Both the position numbers and the translations under genes were made by a program. From Minisyncoccota bacterium (lineage in GTDB: Bacteria > Patescibacteriota > Minisyncoccia > Minisyncoccales > Minisyncoccaceae): 15,313 bases of DNA. The notes under the pieces are model-generated. The model was not told the origin of the DNA, searched no databases, and saw only the letters and a list, made by a program, of their open reading frames with translations. Every line of letters starts with the position of its first letter. The stretch's first letter is position 1. The stretch covers positions 1-15,313 of the forward strand of contig JAQTRG010000005.1 of the NCBI GenBank assembly GCA_028711945.1. The letters are read 5' to 3'. This document shows, piece by piece, positions 1 to 6,418 of the stretch.

Positions 1-1360
1 CAATGCTATCATTTAATCCGGCTAGGTCATTCAATACTTTGACCGCAGGGACGTTTAAAGACTGCGCTAAAGCGTTTCTCAAGGTTACTGGACCTCTGAA
101 TCGTCCATCATAGTTTTGAGGCTCATAGGGCTTTCCTCCCCATATTCCAAAGTTAGTTGGTTCATCAACAACAATTGTTTCTCCAGTGGCTCCTTTTCTA
201 AAAGCTTCAGCATATACGAATGGCTTAAAAGAAGAACCAGGCTGTCTTCCAGGGCCATCTGTAGCAACATTGAAGCTAGCAACAAATTTACAATTAGTGG
301 CAGGGTCGCATCCTTTGGGAAATGGTTCCCCCCATGGATTAGCTGATCCAACCATGGACAATATTTCTCCTGTTTTTGGATCGATAGAAACTAGGGCGGA
401 ATTATATGCCCCAAATCTTGTTATGTTTTTATCTACGTTTTCTTTAATTGCAGTCTCAGATTCTTGTTGTAGTGTCCAATTTAAAGTTGTATATATTTTT
501 AAACCTTTAACTTCTAAAAACTCTGGGCCATAATCTTTTTCTATTTGTTGTTTGACATAGTCAACAAAGTGCACGGCCAATGTTTTTGGAAGCTTATTAA
601 AAGTTAATTCTACTTTCTGGGCAGCATCTCTTTCTTCAGCAGTGATATAGTGCTCTTGTTCCATTCTTTTAAGAACATAATCTTTCCTGGCTAGTAATTC
701 ATCTAAATGATTGCCGTAGGGAGAATAATAGCTTGGAATTTGAATTATAGCAGCCAAAAGAGCTGCTTCTGGTAAAGTTAATTGTTGAGCTGGTTTTTGG
801 AAATAAGTTAAAGAAGCTTCTTCTATCCCATAGATATTAATACCAAAAGGAACTTGATTTAAATACCATTCTAAAATTTGTTCTTTAGGATATTTTCTAT
901 CTAGCTCTATAGAGAGAACAATTTCTTTTATTTTTCTATTAATAGTTTTGTCAGGAGTTAAAAATGTACTTCTGATTAGTTGTTGGGTGATGGTTGATGC
1001 TCCATGCGAAGTACTTTTAGTAGAAATATCTATTTTAATTGCTCGGAATATCGCATAGATATCAATTCCAAAGTGATTATAGAAATTAGCATCTTCAGTA
1101 GCAATTACAGCTTTTTTCATTATATCTGGTATTTGAGACAAGGGGATATAGGTTCTTTTTTCTTCTCCATAAATACTAGAAAGAAGTATTTTTCCTGTGC
1201 GGTCATATATTTTAGTAGATTGATTGATTTGCGCTTCAGTAAATACTTCAGGACGTGGGAGGTCTTTTAGATAGATAAAGAAAAGAATAATACCCAAAAC
1301 AAAAACAAGAGACGCTATCATCCCTAAGGCTTTTAATATATTAATAGGCTCTTTTTTCAT
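1..1360 (-). CDS. Class A penicillin-binding protein (PBP1A-like), 3'-truncated by the window edge
   Basis: Bifunctional peptidoglycan synthase: an N-terminal GT51 glycosyltransferase polymerises lipid II and a C-terminal transpeptidase cross-links stem peptides outside the membrane. Read on the minus strand from ATG at 1360, 453 codons are open to the window edge. Residues 1-8 are a short cytoplasmic tail and about 9-32 form one membrane anchor. GT51 motifs follow: catalytic Glu89 in ATEDANFYNHFGID, then SHGASTITQQL (118-127) and NRKIKEI (141-147). The transpeptidase begins near residue 270; the nucleophile is Ser376 in GSSFK, with SxN at Ser434-Asn436. The KTG motif and C-terminus lie outside the window. 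GT and TP motifs are in one frame, so there is no frameshift. The gene is divergent from tyrS. The start is supported by the membrane segment beginning just after it and by a promoter 6 nt upstream. A specific symbol (mrcA/pbpC) cannot be assigned. Confidence 0.93.
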   Translation of the reverse strand, partial: MKKEPINILKALGMIASLVFVLGIILFFIYLKDLPRPEVFTEAQINQSTKIYDRTGKILLSSIYGEEKRTYIPLSQIPDIMKKAVIATEDANFYNHFGIDIYAIFRAIKIDISTKSTSHGASTITQQLIRSTFLTPDKTINRKIKEIVLSIELDRKYPKEQILEWYLNQVPFGINIYGIEEASLTYFQKPAQQLTLPEAALLAAIIQIPSYYSPYGNHLDELLARKDYVLKRMEQEHYITAEERDAAQKVELTFNKLPKTLAVHFVDYVKQQIEKDYGPEFLEVKGLKIYTTLNWTLQQESETAIKENVDKNITRFGAYNSALVSIDPKTGEILSMVGSANPWGEPFPKGCDPATNCKFVASFNVATDGPGRQPGSSFKPFVYAEAFRKGATGETIVVDEPTNFGIWGGKPYEPQNYDGRFRGPVTLRNALAQSLNVPAVKVLNDLAGLNDSI

Positions 1361-1366
1361 AGATTT

Positions 1367-1395
1367 ATACTATCATTTATTTTCTTTTTTGTGAA
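1367..1395 (-). promoter_or_regulatory. Candidate sigma70-type promoter of the PBP gene
   Basis: On the minus strand, TTCACA (1395-1390), a 17-bp spacer and TAGTAT (1372-1367), with a TGA extended -10 immediately before the hexamer. Only 6 nt (1366-1361) separate the -10 from the ATG at 1360, so transcription would start at or next to the start codon, giving a leaderless mRNA. Inferred from sequence match and spacing only. Confidence 0.6.
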
Positions 1396-1400
1396 CGTGT

Positions 1401-1429
1401 TTGACGCTTCTTTGAATGTGTTTTAGAAT
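1401..1429 (+). promoter_or_regulatory. Candidate sigma70-type promoter of tyrS
   Basis: TTGACG (1401-1406), exactly 17 bp, then TAGAAT (1424-1429). The -10 ends 11 nt before the tyrS ATG, so the expected 5' leader is about 4-5 nt. There is no Shine-Dalgarno between -10 and ATG. No T-box-like leader is possible in so short a space. Confidence 0.7.
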
Positions 1430-1440
1430 AGAAGAAACCT

Positions 1441-2643
1441 ATGAAAATCATTACAGATGAAAACAAAATAGAAGAAATATTGAGCAGAGGGACAGAGGAT
1501 ATTATAGACAGAGATAGTTTGAAGAAAAAGCTAATGTCAGGGGAAAGACTGAACATTAAATTTGGGATTGACCCAACTGGTCCTAAGATTCATTTAGGCA
1601 GAGCTACTATTCTAATGAAGTTGAGAGATTTTCAAGATTTAGGGCACAAGATAACTCTTATCATCGGAGATTTTACCGCCTTAATCGGGGATGCTTCGGA
1701 TAAAGATTCAATCAGGAAGCCTTTAACTGAAAAAGAAATTAAAGAAAATTTAAAAGATTATCTTGCTCAAATAGGAACAATTTTAGATTTAAAAAAAGTA
1801 GAAGTTAGACATAACAAAGAGTGGTTTGGAAAAATGAAAGCAGAAGAACTTATCAAGCTTTCTATGAATTTTACAGCTCAACAAATGATTCAGAGGAGAA
1901 ATTTTAAAGAAAGATGGGACGCTGAAAAACCAATTGGAGTTCATGAATTAACATATCCAATATTGCAAGGATATGATTCTGTTGTTATTAAGTCAGATTT
2001 AGAATTAGGAGGCTTTGATCAATTGTTTAACTTAAAAGCAGGAAGAGAGTTGCAGAAGATTTTTAATCAAAAGCCTCAAGACGTGATGACTTTAAGAATG
2101 ATATATGGATTAGATGGTAGGAAAATGTCTACTTCGTGGGGTAATGTTATCAATATCCTAGATGAGCCAAAAGAAATGTTTGGCAAATTAATGTCTTTAC
2201 AAGACGAATTAATCCCAGGATATTTTGAATCTTGTACTAGGATTCCGATGACACAAGTTAATCAATTTAGGCAGAATCTTTTAGAAAAAGCTGTAAATCC
2301 CAAAGATGTTAAAAAGATTTTAGCAAAAGAAATCATTGCTTTCTTTTATAATCATAAAAAAGCAGAAGAAGCAGAGAATGAATTTGAGAAAGTTTTTGAG
2401 AACAAAGAATTGCCGTCAGAAATAGTAGAAATTATAGTTGATGAAGGCAAGGTGGATACTCAAGATTTGTTAGTTAAAATTGATTTAGCTAAATCAAAAA
2501 GTGAAGCCAAGAGATTAATTGAACAAGGGGGAGCAAGAATTGTTTTTGGCAATGCGACAGATGAAATTAAATTAGGAACGATGGAAATTAAAAAGGGAAT
2601 GGTAATTCAAGCAGGGAAGAGGCACTTTAGAAAGATTGTCTAG
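1441..2643 (+). CDS. tyrS: Tyrosyl-tRNA synthetase
   Basis: Class I aminoacyl-tRNA synthetase charging tRNA-Tyr with tyrosine in the cytoplasm; 400 aa, a normal family length. The Rossmann catalytic domain covers about residues 30-235. The HIGH signature is HLGR (51-54), preceded by KFGIDPTGPKI. The tyrosine and tRNA pocket strings YPILQGYDSV (172-181) and LGGFDQLFN (189-197) are present. The KMSKS loop reads KMSTS (228-232, in GLDGRKMSTSWGN), a mild variant at the fourth position. A C-terminal S4-like RNA-binding domain occupies about 335-398 (DLAKSKSEAKRLIEQGGARI). The start is the first ATG after a strong promoter, so the leader is only a few nt. The stop TAG shares the palindrome CTAG with the stop of the convergent ruvC. 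No terminator hairpin is visible between them. Confidence 0.97.
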   Translation: MKIITDENKIEEILSRGTEDIIDRDSLKKKLMSGERLNIKFGIDPTGPKIHLGRATILMKLRDFQDLGHKITLIIGDFTALIGDASDKDSIRKPLTEKEIKENLKDYLAQIGTILDLKKVEVRHNKEWFGKMKAEELIKLSMNFTAQQMIQRRNFKERWDAEKPIGVHELTYPILQGYDSVVIKSDLELGGFDQLFNLKAGRELQKIFNQKPQDVMTLRMIYGLDGRKMSTSWGNVINILDEPKEMFGKLMSLQDELIPGYFESCTRIPMTQVNQFRQNLLEKAVNPKDVKKILAKEIIAFFYNHKKAEEAENEFEKVFENKELPSEIVEIIVDEGKVDTQDLLVKIDLAKSKSEAKRLIEQGGARIVFGNATDEIKLGTMEIKKGMVIQAGKRHFRKIV

Positions 2644-3128
2644 TGATTAAATTTTATTAATTGAGCGCAGGTAATAGCAAGAGCTAAAGCGTCGGCAGCA
2701 TCATCTGGCTTGGGAATCTTCTCTAAATTGAGAAGATTTTTAATCATCTTTTGGACTTGTGATTTTGTCGCTTTCCCATATCCAGTAATTGCATTTTTAG
2801 CTTGTTGCGGAGTAATCTCAATAAAGGGAACGTTTTTCTTAGAAAGAGTGAAGATTATTACTCCTCTTGCCTGACTTACAGGCATTGCTGTCTTTAAATT
2901 TTTAAAAAAGAAAAGGCTTTCAACGGAAGCCATCTCGGGTTTATATTTTTTAATAATCTCGTTTAAATCAAAATTAATACGTTTTAATCTTTCTCCAGCA
3001 TCTTGTTTTGGCGAAGTTTCTATTGTCCCATAGGCAATACAGCGAAATGGATTTTTGTTCTTTTTATTATAATCAATTACTCCAAATCCAGTAGTTGCAG
3101 TTCCTGGATCTATGCCTAAAATAATCAT
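2640..3128 (-). CDS. ruvC: Crossover junction endodeoxyribonuclease RuvC
   Basis: Holliday-junction resolvase that nicks the four-way junction presented by RuvAB. 162 aa, typical length. RNase H-like fold with all four catalytic acidic residues visible: Asp7 in MIILGIDPGT, Glu70 in ASVESLFF, and Asp143 and Asp146 in PDDAADALALA. It is the last gene of a ruvB-yebC-ruvC transcript. Its ATG overlaps the yebC stop by 4 nt (ATGA), so translation is probably coupled. The C-terminus overlaps the end of tyrS on the other strand by 4 nt. ruvA is not here but about 10 kb away, so the resolvasome genes are split between two transcripts. Confidence 0.97.
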   Translation of the reverse strand: MIILGIDPGTATTGFGVIDYNKKNKNPFRCIAYGTIETSPKQDAGERLKRINFDLNEIIKKYKPEMASVESLFFFKNLKTAMPVSQARGVIIFTLSKKNVPFIEITPQQAKNAITGYGKATKSQVQKMIKNLLNLEKIPKPDDAADALALAITCAQLIKFNH

Positions 3129-3838
3129 ATATTAGTGAATATATTTTGAACGTCGTCGTGTTCGTCAATTGTCTCAAAAAATCTTTCACATTTTTCTCTA
3201 GTGTCATCATCAACAGCAACGTTTTCTTTTGGAACCCATTCCAGATTAGATGATTCAATTTTTATGCCTTTCTCTTCTAAAGACTTTTTAGTTTTTTCAA
3301 GGTCTTCTGTTCTAGTATAAAGATATAAAGTATTATCCTCTGAAGAAAAGTCTTCAGATCCAGCGTCAATTGCTAAAAGCTCTAAGTCATCTTTATTTTT
3401 ACCTTCAGCGTTTACACTAATAACTCCTTTCTTTTCAAACATCCACTTAATAGCTCCTTCATTGACCATTTTCCCTCCTTTTTGATTAATAATTAATTTT
3501 ATTTCACTAAAAGACCTGTTTTTATTATCTGTGATTCCTTCAATGATAAAGGCTGTTCCGCTTGGTCCATAGGCTTCCATCAAGAATTCTTCGTATGAAC
3601 AACCTTCAAGTTCTCCAGAACCTTTTTTGATTGCTTTTTCAATACTATCAGCGGGCATGTTAAAGCCTTTAGCTTTTTCAACAGTAGATCTTAATTTAAC
3701 ATTAAATGTCAAATCAGGCCCGCCATCTTTAGCAGCAATAGATATTTCTTTAGAAAGCTTTGAGAAGATTTTGCTTCTTTTAGCATCTTCGGCTCCTTTC
3801 TTGATTTTAATATTATGGAAATGGGAATGTCCGCTCAT
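3125..3838 (-). CDS. yebC: YebC/TACO1-family translation factor (PmpR-type protein)
   Basis: Conserved bacterial YebC family, long annotated as transcriptional regulators (PmpR) and more recently linked to ribosomes stalled on proline-rich stretches. 237 aa, the usual length. The family N-terminus is clear (MSGHSHFHNIKIKKGAEDAKRSKIF), followed by the Pro-Ala-Asp helix NMPADSIEKAIKKG (60-73) and the core YGPSGTAFIIEGITDNKNRS (90-109). It lies between ruvB and ruvC, the common neighbourhood of this family, and overlaps ruvC by 4 nt. The 61-nt gap after ruvB contains a promoter candidate, so yebC-ruvC may also be transcribed independently. Family assignment is firm; the molecular role rests on the family literature. 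Confidence 0.96.
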   Translation of the reverse strand: MSGHSHFHNIKIKKGAEDAKRSKIFSKLSKEISIAAKDGGPDLTFNVKLRSTVEKAKGFNMPADSIEKAIKKGSGELEGCSYEEFLMEAYGPSGTAFIIEGITDNKNRSFSEIKLIINQKGGKMVNEGAIKWMFEKKGVISVNAEGKNKDDLELLAIDAGSEDFSSEDNTLYLYTRTEDLEKTKKSLEEKGIKIESSNLEWVPKENVAVDDDTREKCERFFETIDEHDDVQNIFTNI

Positions 3839-3845
3839 GGTTTTT

Positions 3846-3875
3846 ATGTTATTTTACGTTTTGATATTAGCTCAA
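3846..3875 (-). promoter_or_regulatory. Candidate internal promoter for yebC-ruvC
   Basis: Minus strand TTGAGC (3875-3870), 18-bp spacer, TAACAT (3851-3846). The -10 ends 7 nt before the yebC ATG (3838), predicting a leaderless transcript. It lies in the short gap after ruvB. Moderate match only. Confidence 0.45.
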
Positions 3876-3899
3876 AAAGAATAAAACTTCAATACTATA

Positions 3900-4916
3900 T
3901 TAAAGAAGCTTTTCTTGTTCTTTTGAGCACTTTATTCCTAAATGATCATATGCTAGCTTGGTAACGTTCCTTCCCTTATGAGTTCTTTTAATTAATCCTA
4001 ATTGAATTAAATATGGTTCATATATATCTAAAATAGCATTTTTTTCTTCAGACGTTGCTGCTGATAATGCTTGAAGTCCAGCTGGTCCACCATTGAATTT
4101 ATTAATAATTGTTTCAAGTATTTTTCTGTCTGCTATTTCTAATCCCATTTTGTCTATCTCTAAAAAGTTAAGAGATTTATCGGCAATATCTTTAGTTATT
4201 TTTCCTTGTCCCTCTATTTGAGCAAAGTCTCTTACTCTTTTTAAAAGCTTATTAGCTATCCTAGGTGTGCACCTTGATCTTTTGGCTATTTCTTCGATAG
4301 CGTCTTTTTCTATTTCTACATTTAATAGCTTGGCAGACCTTTTAATAATTTCTTCAAGTTCTTTTTGTTCATAGTAGTTTAACTGAAACACTGCGCCAAA
4401 CCTACTTCTTAAAGGAGAAGACATCAAGTCTAATCTTGTTGTTGCTCCAATCAAGGTAAAACGAGGGATTTTTAAATCAAGGCTTTGAGCTAAAGGACCT
4501 TTTCCTAAAATTAGATTCATTTTAAAATCTTCCATGGCAGAATAAAGATATTCTTCAACAAATCTATTTAAGCGATGACATTCATCTATAAAGAGAATGT
4601 CTCCTTCGTTTAGATTTGTAAGAATAGCAACCAAGTCGCCAGCTCTTTCGATGACTGGTCCAGACGTTATTTTAATATTAGTATTAGAATCTTGGGCAAT
4701 CAAAAGAGCAAGGGTTGTTTTCCCTAAACCAGCTGGTCCATAGAGAAGAATATGGTCAGGAGATTCTTTTCTTTCTTTGGCAGCATTAATCATGACCTTA
4801 AGATTCTTTTTAATCCTTTCTTGGCCAATATAATGATCCCATTGACGTGGACGAAGAGCAGAGTCAATGATCTTTTCTTCATCATTAGGTTGTGGGGAAA
4901 AGCTCTTGACAGACAT
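3900..4916 (-). CDS. ruvB: Holliday junction branch migration ATPase RuvB
   Basis: Hexameric AAA+ motor that drives branch migration of Holliday junctions together with RuvA. 338 aa, normal length. The N-terminal signature LRPRQWDHYIGQE (21-33) is followed by Walker A GPAGLGKTT (60-68), Walker B ILFIDECHR (107-115), sensor 1 GATTR (157-161) and the arginine-finger region SPLRSRFG (167-174). The C-terminal winged helix ends with the typical GLIKRTHKGR. It is first in the ruvB-yebC-ruvC unit. Only 24 nt separate its start from the predicted 5' end of a divergent RNA gene, and that RNA's -35 lies within the first codons of ruvB. No Shine-Dalgarno precedes the ATG. A candidate -10 (TAACAT, 4935-4930) lies 13 nt upstream but without a convincing -35. 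Confidence 0.97.
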   Translation of the reverse strand: MSVKSFSPQPNDEEKIIDSALRPRQWDHYIGQERIKKNLKVMINAAKERKESPDHILLYGPAGLGKTTLALLIAQDSNTNIKITSGPVIERAGDLVAILTNLNEGDILFIDECHRLNRFVEEYLYSAMEDFKMNLILGKGPLAQSLDLKIPRFTLIGATTRLDLMSSPLRSRFGAVFQLNYYEQKELEEIIKRSAKLLNVEIEKDAIEEIAKRSRCTPRIANKLLKRVRDFAQIEGQGKITKDIADKSLNFLEIDKMGLEIADRKILETIINKFNGGPAGLQALSAATSEEKNAILDIYEPYLIQLGLIKRTHKGRNVTKLAYDHLGIKCSKEQEKLL

Positions 4917-4934
4917 TTTGGTGTGTGTTATGTT
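4906..4934 (+). promoter_or_regulatory. Strong extended -10 promoter for the 4941-5110 RNA
   Basis: Consensus -35 TTGACA (4906-4911), exactly 17 bp, then TATGTT (4929-4934) preceded by the TG of an extended -10 (4926-4927). This is the best promoter match in the window. It fires away from ruvB, and its -35 overlaps the ruvB start codons. The -10 sequence read on the other strand gives TAACAT (4935-4930), the candidate ruvB -10, so the two polymerases would compete for the same DNA. Predicted transcription start is about 4940-4942. Confidence 0.75.
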
Positions 4935-4940
4935 ATTGAG

Positions 4941-5110
4941 GCACTGTAAAAAAGAACGATTCTTGAACTGGGGGTAGGGAAATTTTTTAGTTAATGGATT
5001 ACTTGGTTCCGACTGGGTTTTTCCTCAAAAATTTTCTTAGCTTAGCCCGCACGCTAACGAAGACCCCCAGTTCAGGAATGGTTCCAATTCACCCTTAAGG
5101 GTGTTTTTTT
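4941..5110 (+). ncRNA. Structured non-coding RNA, about 170 nt; possible 6S-like RNA
   Basis: A complete transcription unit without an ORF: strong promoter, about 170 nt, intrinsic terminator. The 5' arm 4954-4975 pairs with 5063-5084 over 22 positions with a single G-G mismatch (4958/5080) and one G-U; its core is GAACTGGGGGT with ACCCCCAGTTC. Inside are two mutually exclusive helices: 4976-4982 with 5019-5025 (7 bp), or 4979-4990 with 5024-5036 (AAA-TTTTT-type pairing with a bulge). On the 3' side is a small hairpin, TTAGC/GCTAA (5042-5046 with 5053-5057). A long closing stem, a 3'-side bubble containing a hairpin, and this length resemble 6S RNA, the RNA mimic of an open promoter that binds RNA polymerase. 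I see no SRP RNA GGAAG loop, no tmRNA tRNA-like ends and no RNase P core. That it is a structured RNA is well supported; the 6S identity is only a hypothesis. Confidence 0.75.
5090..5110 (+). terminator. Intrinsic terminator of the structured RNA
   Basis: A 5-bp GC-rich stem CACCC/GGGTG (5090-5094 with 5099-5103) closes a TTAA tetraloop and is followed directly by seven T residues (5104-5110). On the minus strand no T-run follows this hairpin, so it is directional and defines the RNA as plus-strand. It ends 3 nt before the end of the convergent pilB-like gene. Confidence 0.88.
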
Positions 5111-5112
5111 GT

Positions 5113-6417
5113 TTATCCTGTAACTCTTTTCACTTCTTCCATTGTTGTAATGCCTCGCAATACTTTAATATATCCATCTTGTTTCATTACGGTCATTCCT
5201 TTTTTTATAGCTAATCTTTCTAAGGCAGAAGAAGATGGGGAAGTAAGAATAAAGTCTTGTATTTCTTCATCAATAACTAATGCTTCAAAAATACCAATTC
5301 TTCCTTTATATCCAGTAAAATTACAATATTCGCATCCTTTAGGAGAAGCAATATCCATGTCAGGCTTTAGTTCGGGCATGTCAATTCCTTGAGGAGCATT
5401 TTCTAGCTCTTTTTTTATTTCTTCGTATTCTTCTTTTGACATGGGCTTCTTTTCGGCACACTTGGAACAAACTTTTCTTACTAATCTTTGTGCGACAGCT
5501 ACGTTAATAGCAGGAGCAATGTTTACAGCTTTTTCTCCTAAAGATTGCATTCTAGCAATTGTTCCAGCTGCATCGTTAGTGTGAAGAGTGCTTAATACTA
5601 AATGTCCTGTTAGGGCTGCTTGAAGAGCAATACTTACTGTTTCTAAATCTCTTATTTCGCCAACAAGAATAGCATCAGGATCTTGTCTTACAATAGACTT
5701 TAATCCAGCAGCAAAGTCATATCCTTTTTTAGGATTAACTTGTGTTTGAGAAATTCCATCCAAGTGATATTCAATAGGGTCTTCAATTGTATTTACTTTT
5801 ATTTTTGGGTTTTTTAGTTTCTTTAAAAAAGCATACAAAGTAGTAGTTTTACCAGAGCCAGTCGGTCCTGTAACAACTATCATTCCATTCGGCTTATCTG
5901 CTTCTCTGTTAAATATTTCATACAAGTCTTTTCTTAATCCAAGATCTTCAAGGCTAATTAAGTTCTTTGGGTTCAAAACTCTCATAACGATTGTTTCCCC
6001 ATATTCAGTGGGAAGAGTAGATACCCTAATCTCGATTTCTTGAGAATTTTCATCGCCGTTGATAAGAACAGAAAATCTTCCATCTTGCGGCTTGTCTTCA
6101 ACGTTTAATTTTAATTGTGATAGAAGTTTTATCCTAGAAACAATTCTTTCTTGCCTTTGCGGGTTGAAAAGAGCTACTTCTTGCAAAACACCATCAGCTC
6201 TTAGTCTTAACAAAGATCCTTTTTCTCCTGCTTCAATGTGTAAATCTGAGCTGTCTAGATGAATAGCGCTAAACATCATAATCTTTATAATGTCTGAGAT
6301 GTCTTTTAAAGAAAGATTTTCTAATTTAATTTTGAGACTAGGAATTGTTAGAGGCTCCTTTAAAAGTTCTTTTATAAATTCTTTATCAATGACGATTTTG
6401 TCTGTTATTGTTTCCAT
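5113..6417 (-). CDS. pilB: Type IV pilus/type II secretion assembly ATPase, PilB/GspE family, short form
   Basis: Cytoplasmic hexameric ATPase that powers pilus extension or pseudopilus assembly. 434 aa: the N2 region begins about residue 45 (FSAIHLDSSDLHIE), then Walker A GPTGSGKT (184-191), Asp box TIEDPIEYHL (210-219), Walker B DAILVGEIRD (248-257) and His box LSTLHTNDA (275-283). Zinc-binding cysteines at 317, 320, 362 and 365 (CSKC, CEYC) mark it as PilB/GspE rather than the retraction ATPase PilT. PilB proteins are usually around 550 aa; here the N-terminal MshEN-type domain is essentially absent, with only about 45 residues before the core. It lies 1 nt after the stop of the upstream degenerate DHH gene, so they are operonic. 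PilB versus GspE cannot be settled from this window. Confidence 0.9.
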   Translation of the reverse strand: METITDKIVIDKEFIKELLKEPLTIPSLKIKLENLSLKDISDIIKIMMFSAIHLDSSDLHIEAGEKGSLLRLRADGVLQEVALFNPQRQERIVSRIKLLSQLKLNVEDKPQDGRFSVLINGDENSQEIEIRVSTLPTEYGETIVMRVLNPKNLISLEDLGLRKDLYEIFNREADKPNGMIVVTGPTGSGKTTTLYAFLKKLKNPKIKVNTIEDPIEYHLDGISQTQVNPKKGYDFAAGLKSIVRQDPDAILVGEIRDLETVSIALQAALTGHLVLSTLHTNDAAGTIARMQSLGEKAVNIAPAINVAVAQRLVRKVCSKCAEKKPMSKEEYEEIKKELENAPQGIDMPELKPDMDIASPKGCEYCNFTGYKGRIGIFEALVIDEEIQDFILTSPSSSALERLAIKKGMTVMKQDGYIKVLRGITTMEEVKRVTG

Positions 6418-6418
6418 A

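Noticed and set aside
85..1270. Several open frames on both strands in 85-1270
   Set aside because: All are shadows of the single continuous PBP reading frame on the minus strand, whose glycosyltransferase and transpeptidase motifs are in one frame.
2644..2665. AT-only inverted repeat after tyrS as a terminator
   Set aside because: ATTAA/TTAAT pairing is too weak, lacks a following T-run on the plus strand and lies within ruvC coding sequence.
3627..3884. Plus-strand open frame opposite yebC
   Set aside because: No recognisable protein features; it runs antisense to the conserved N-terminus of YebC and has no promoter or start context.
4941..5110. SRP RNA, tmRNA or RNase P RNA as identity of the structured RNA
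   Set aside because: No GGAAG tetraloop region, no tRNA-Ala-like ends or tag ORF, and too short with no conserved RNase P core.
4917..5112. Riboswitch or leader of ruvB on the minus strand
   Set aside because: The consensus promoter and the T-tract terminator both point to plus-strand transcription, and a ruvB -10 candidate lies close to its start, leaving no room for a long leader.
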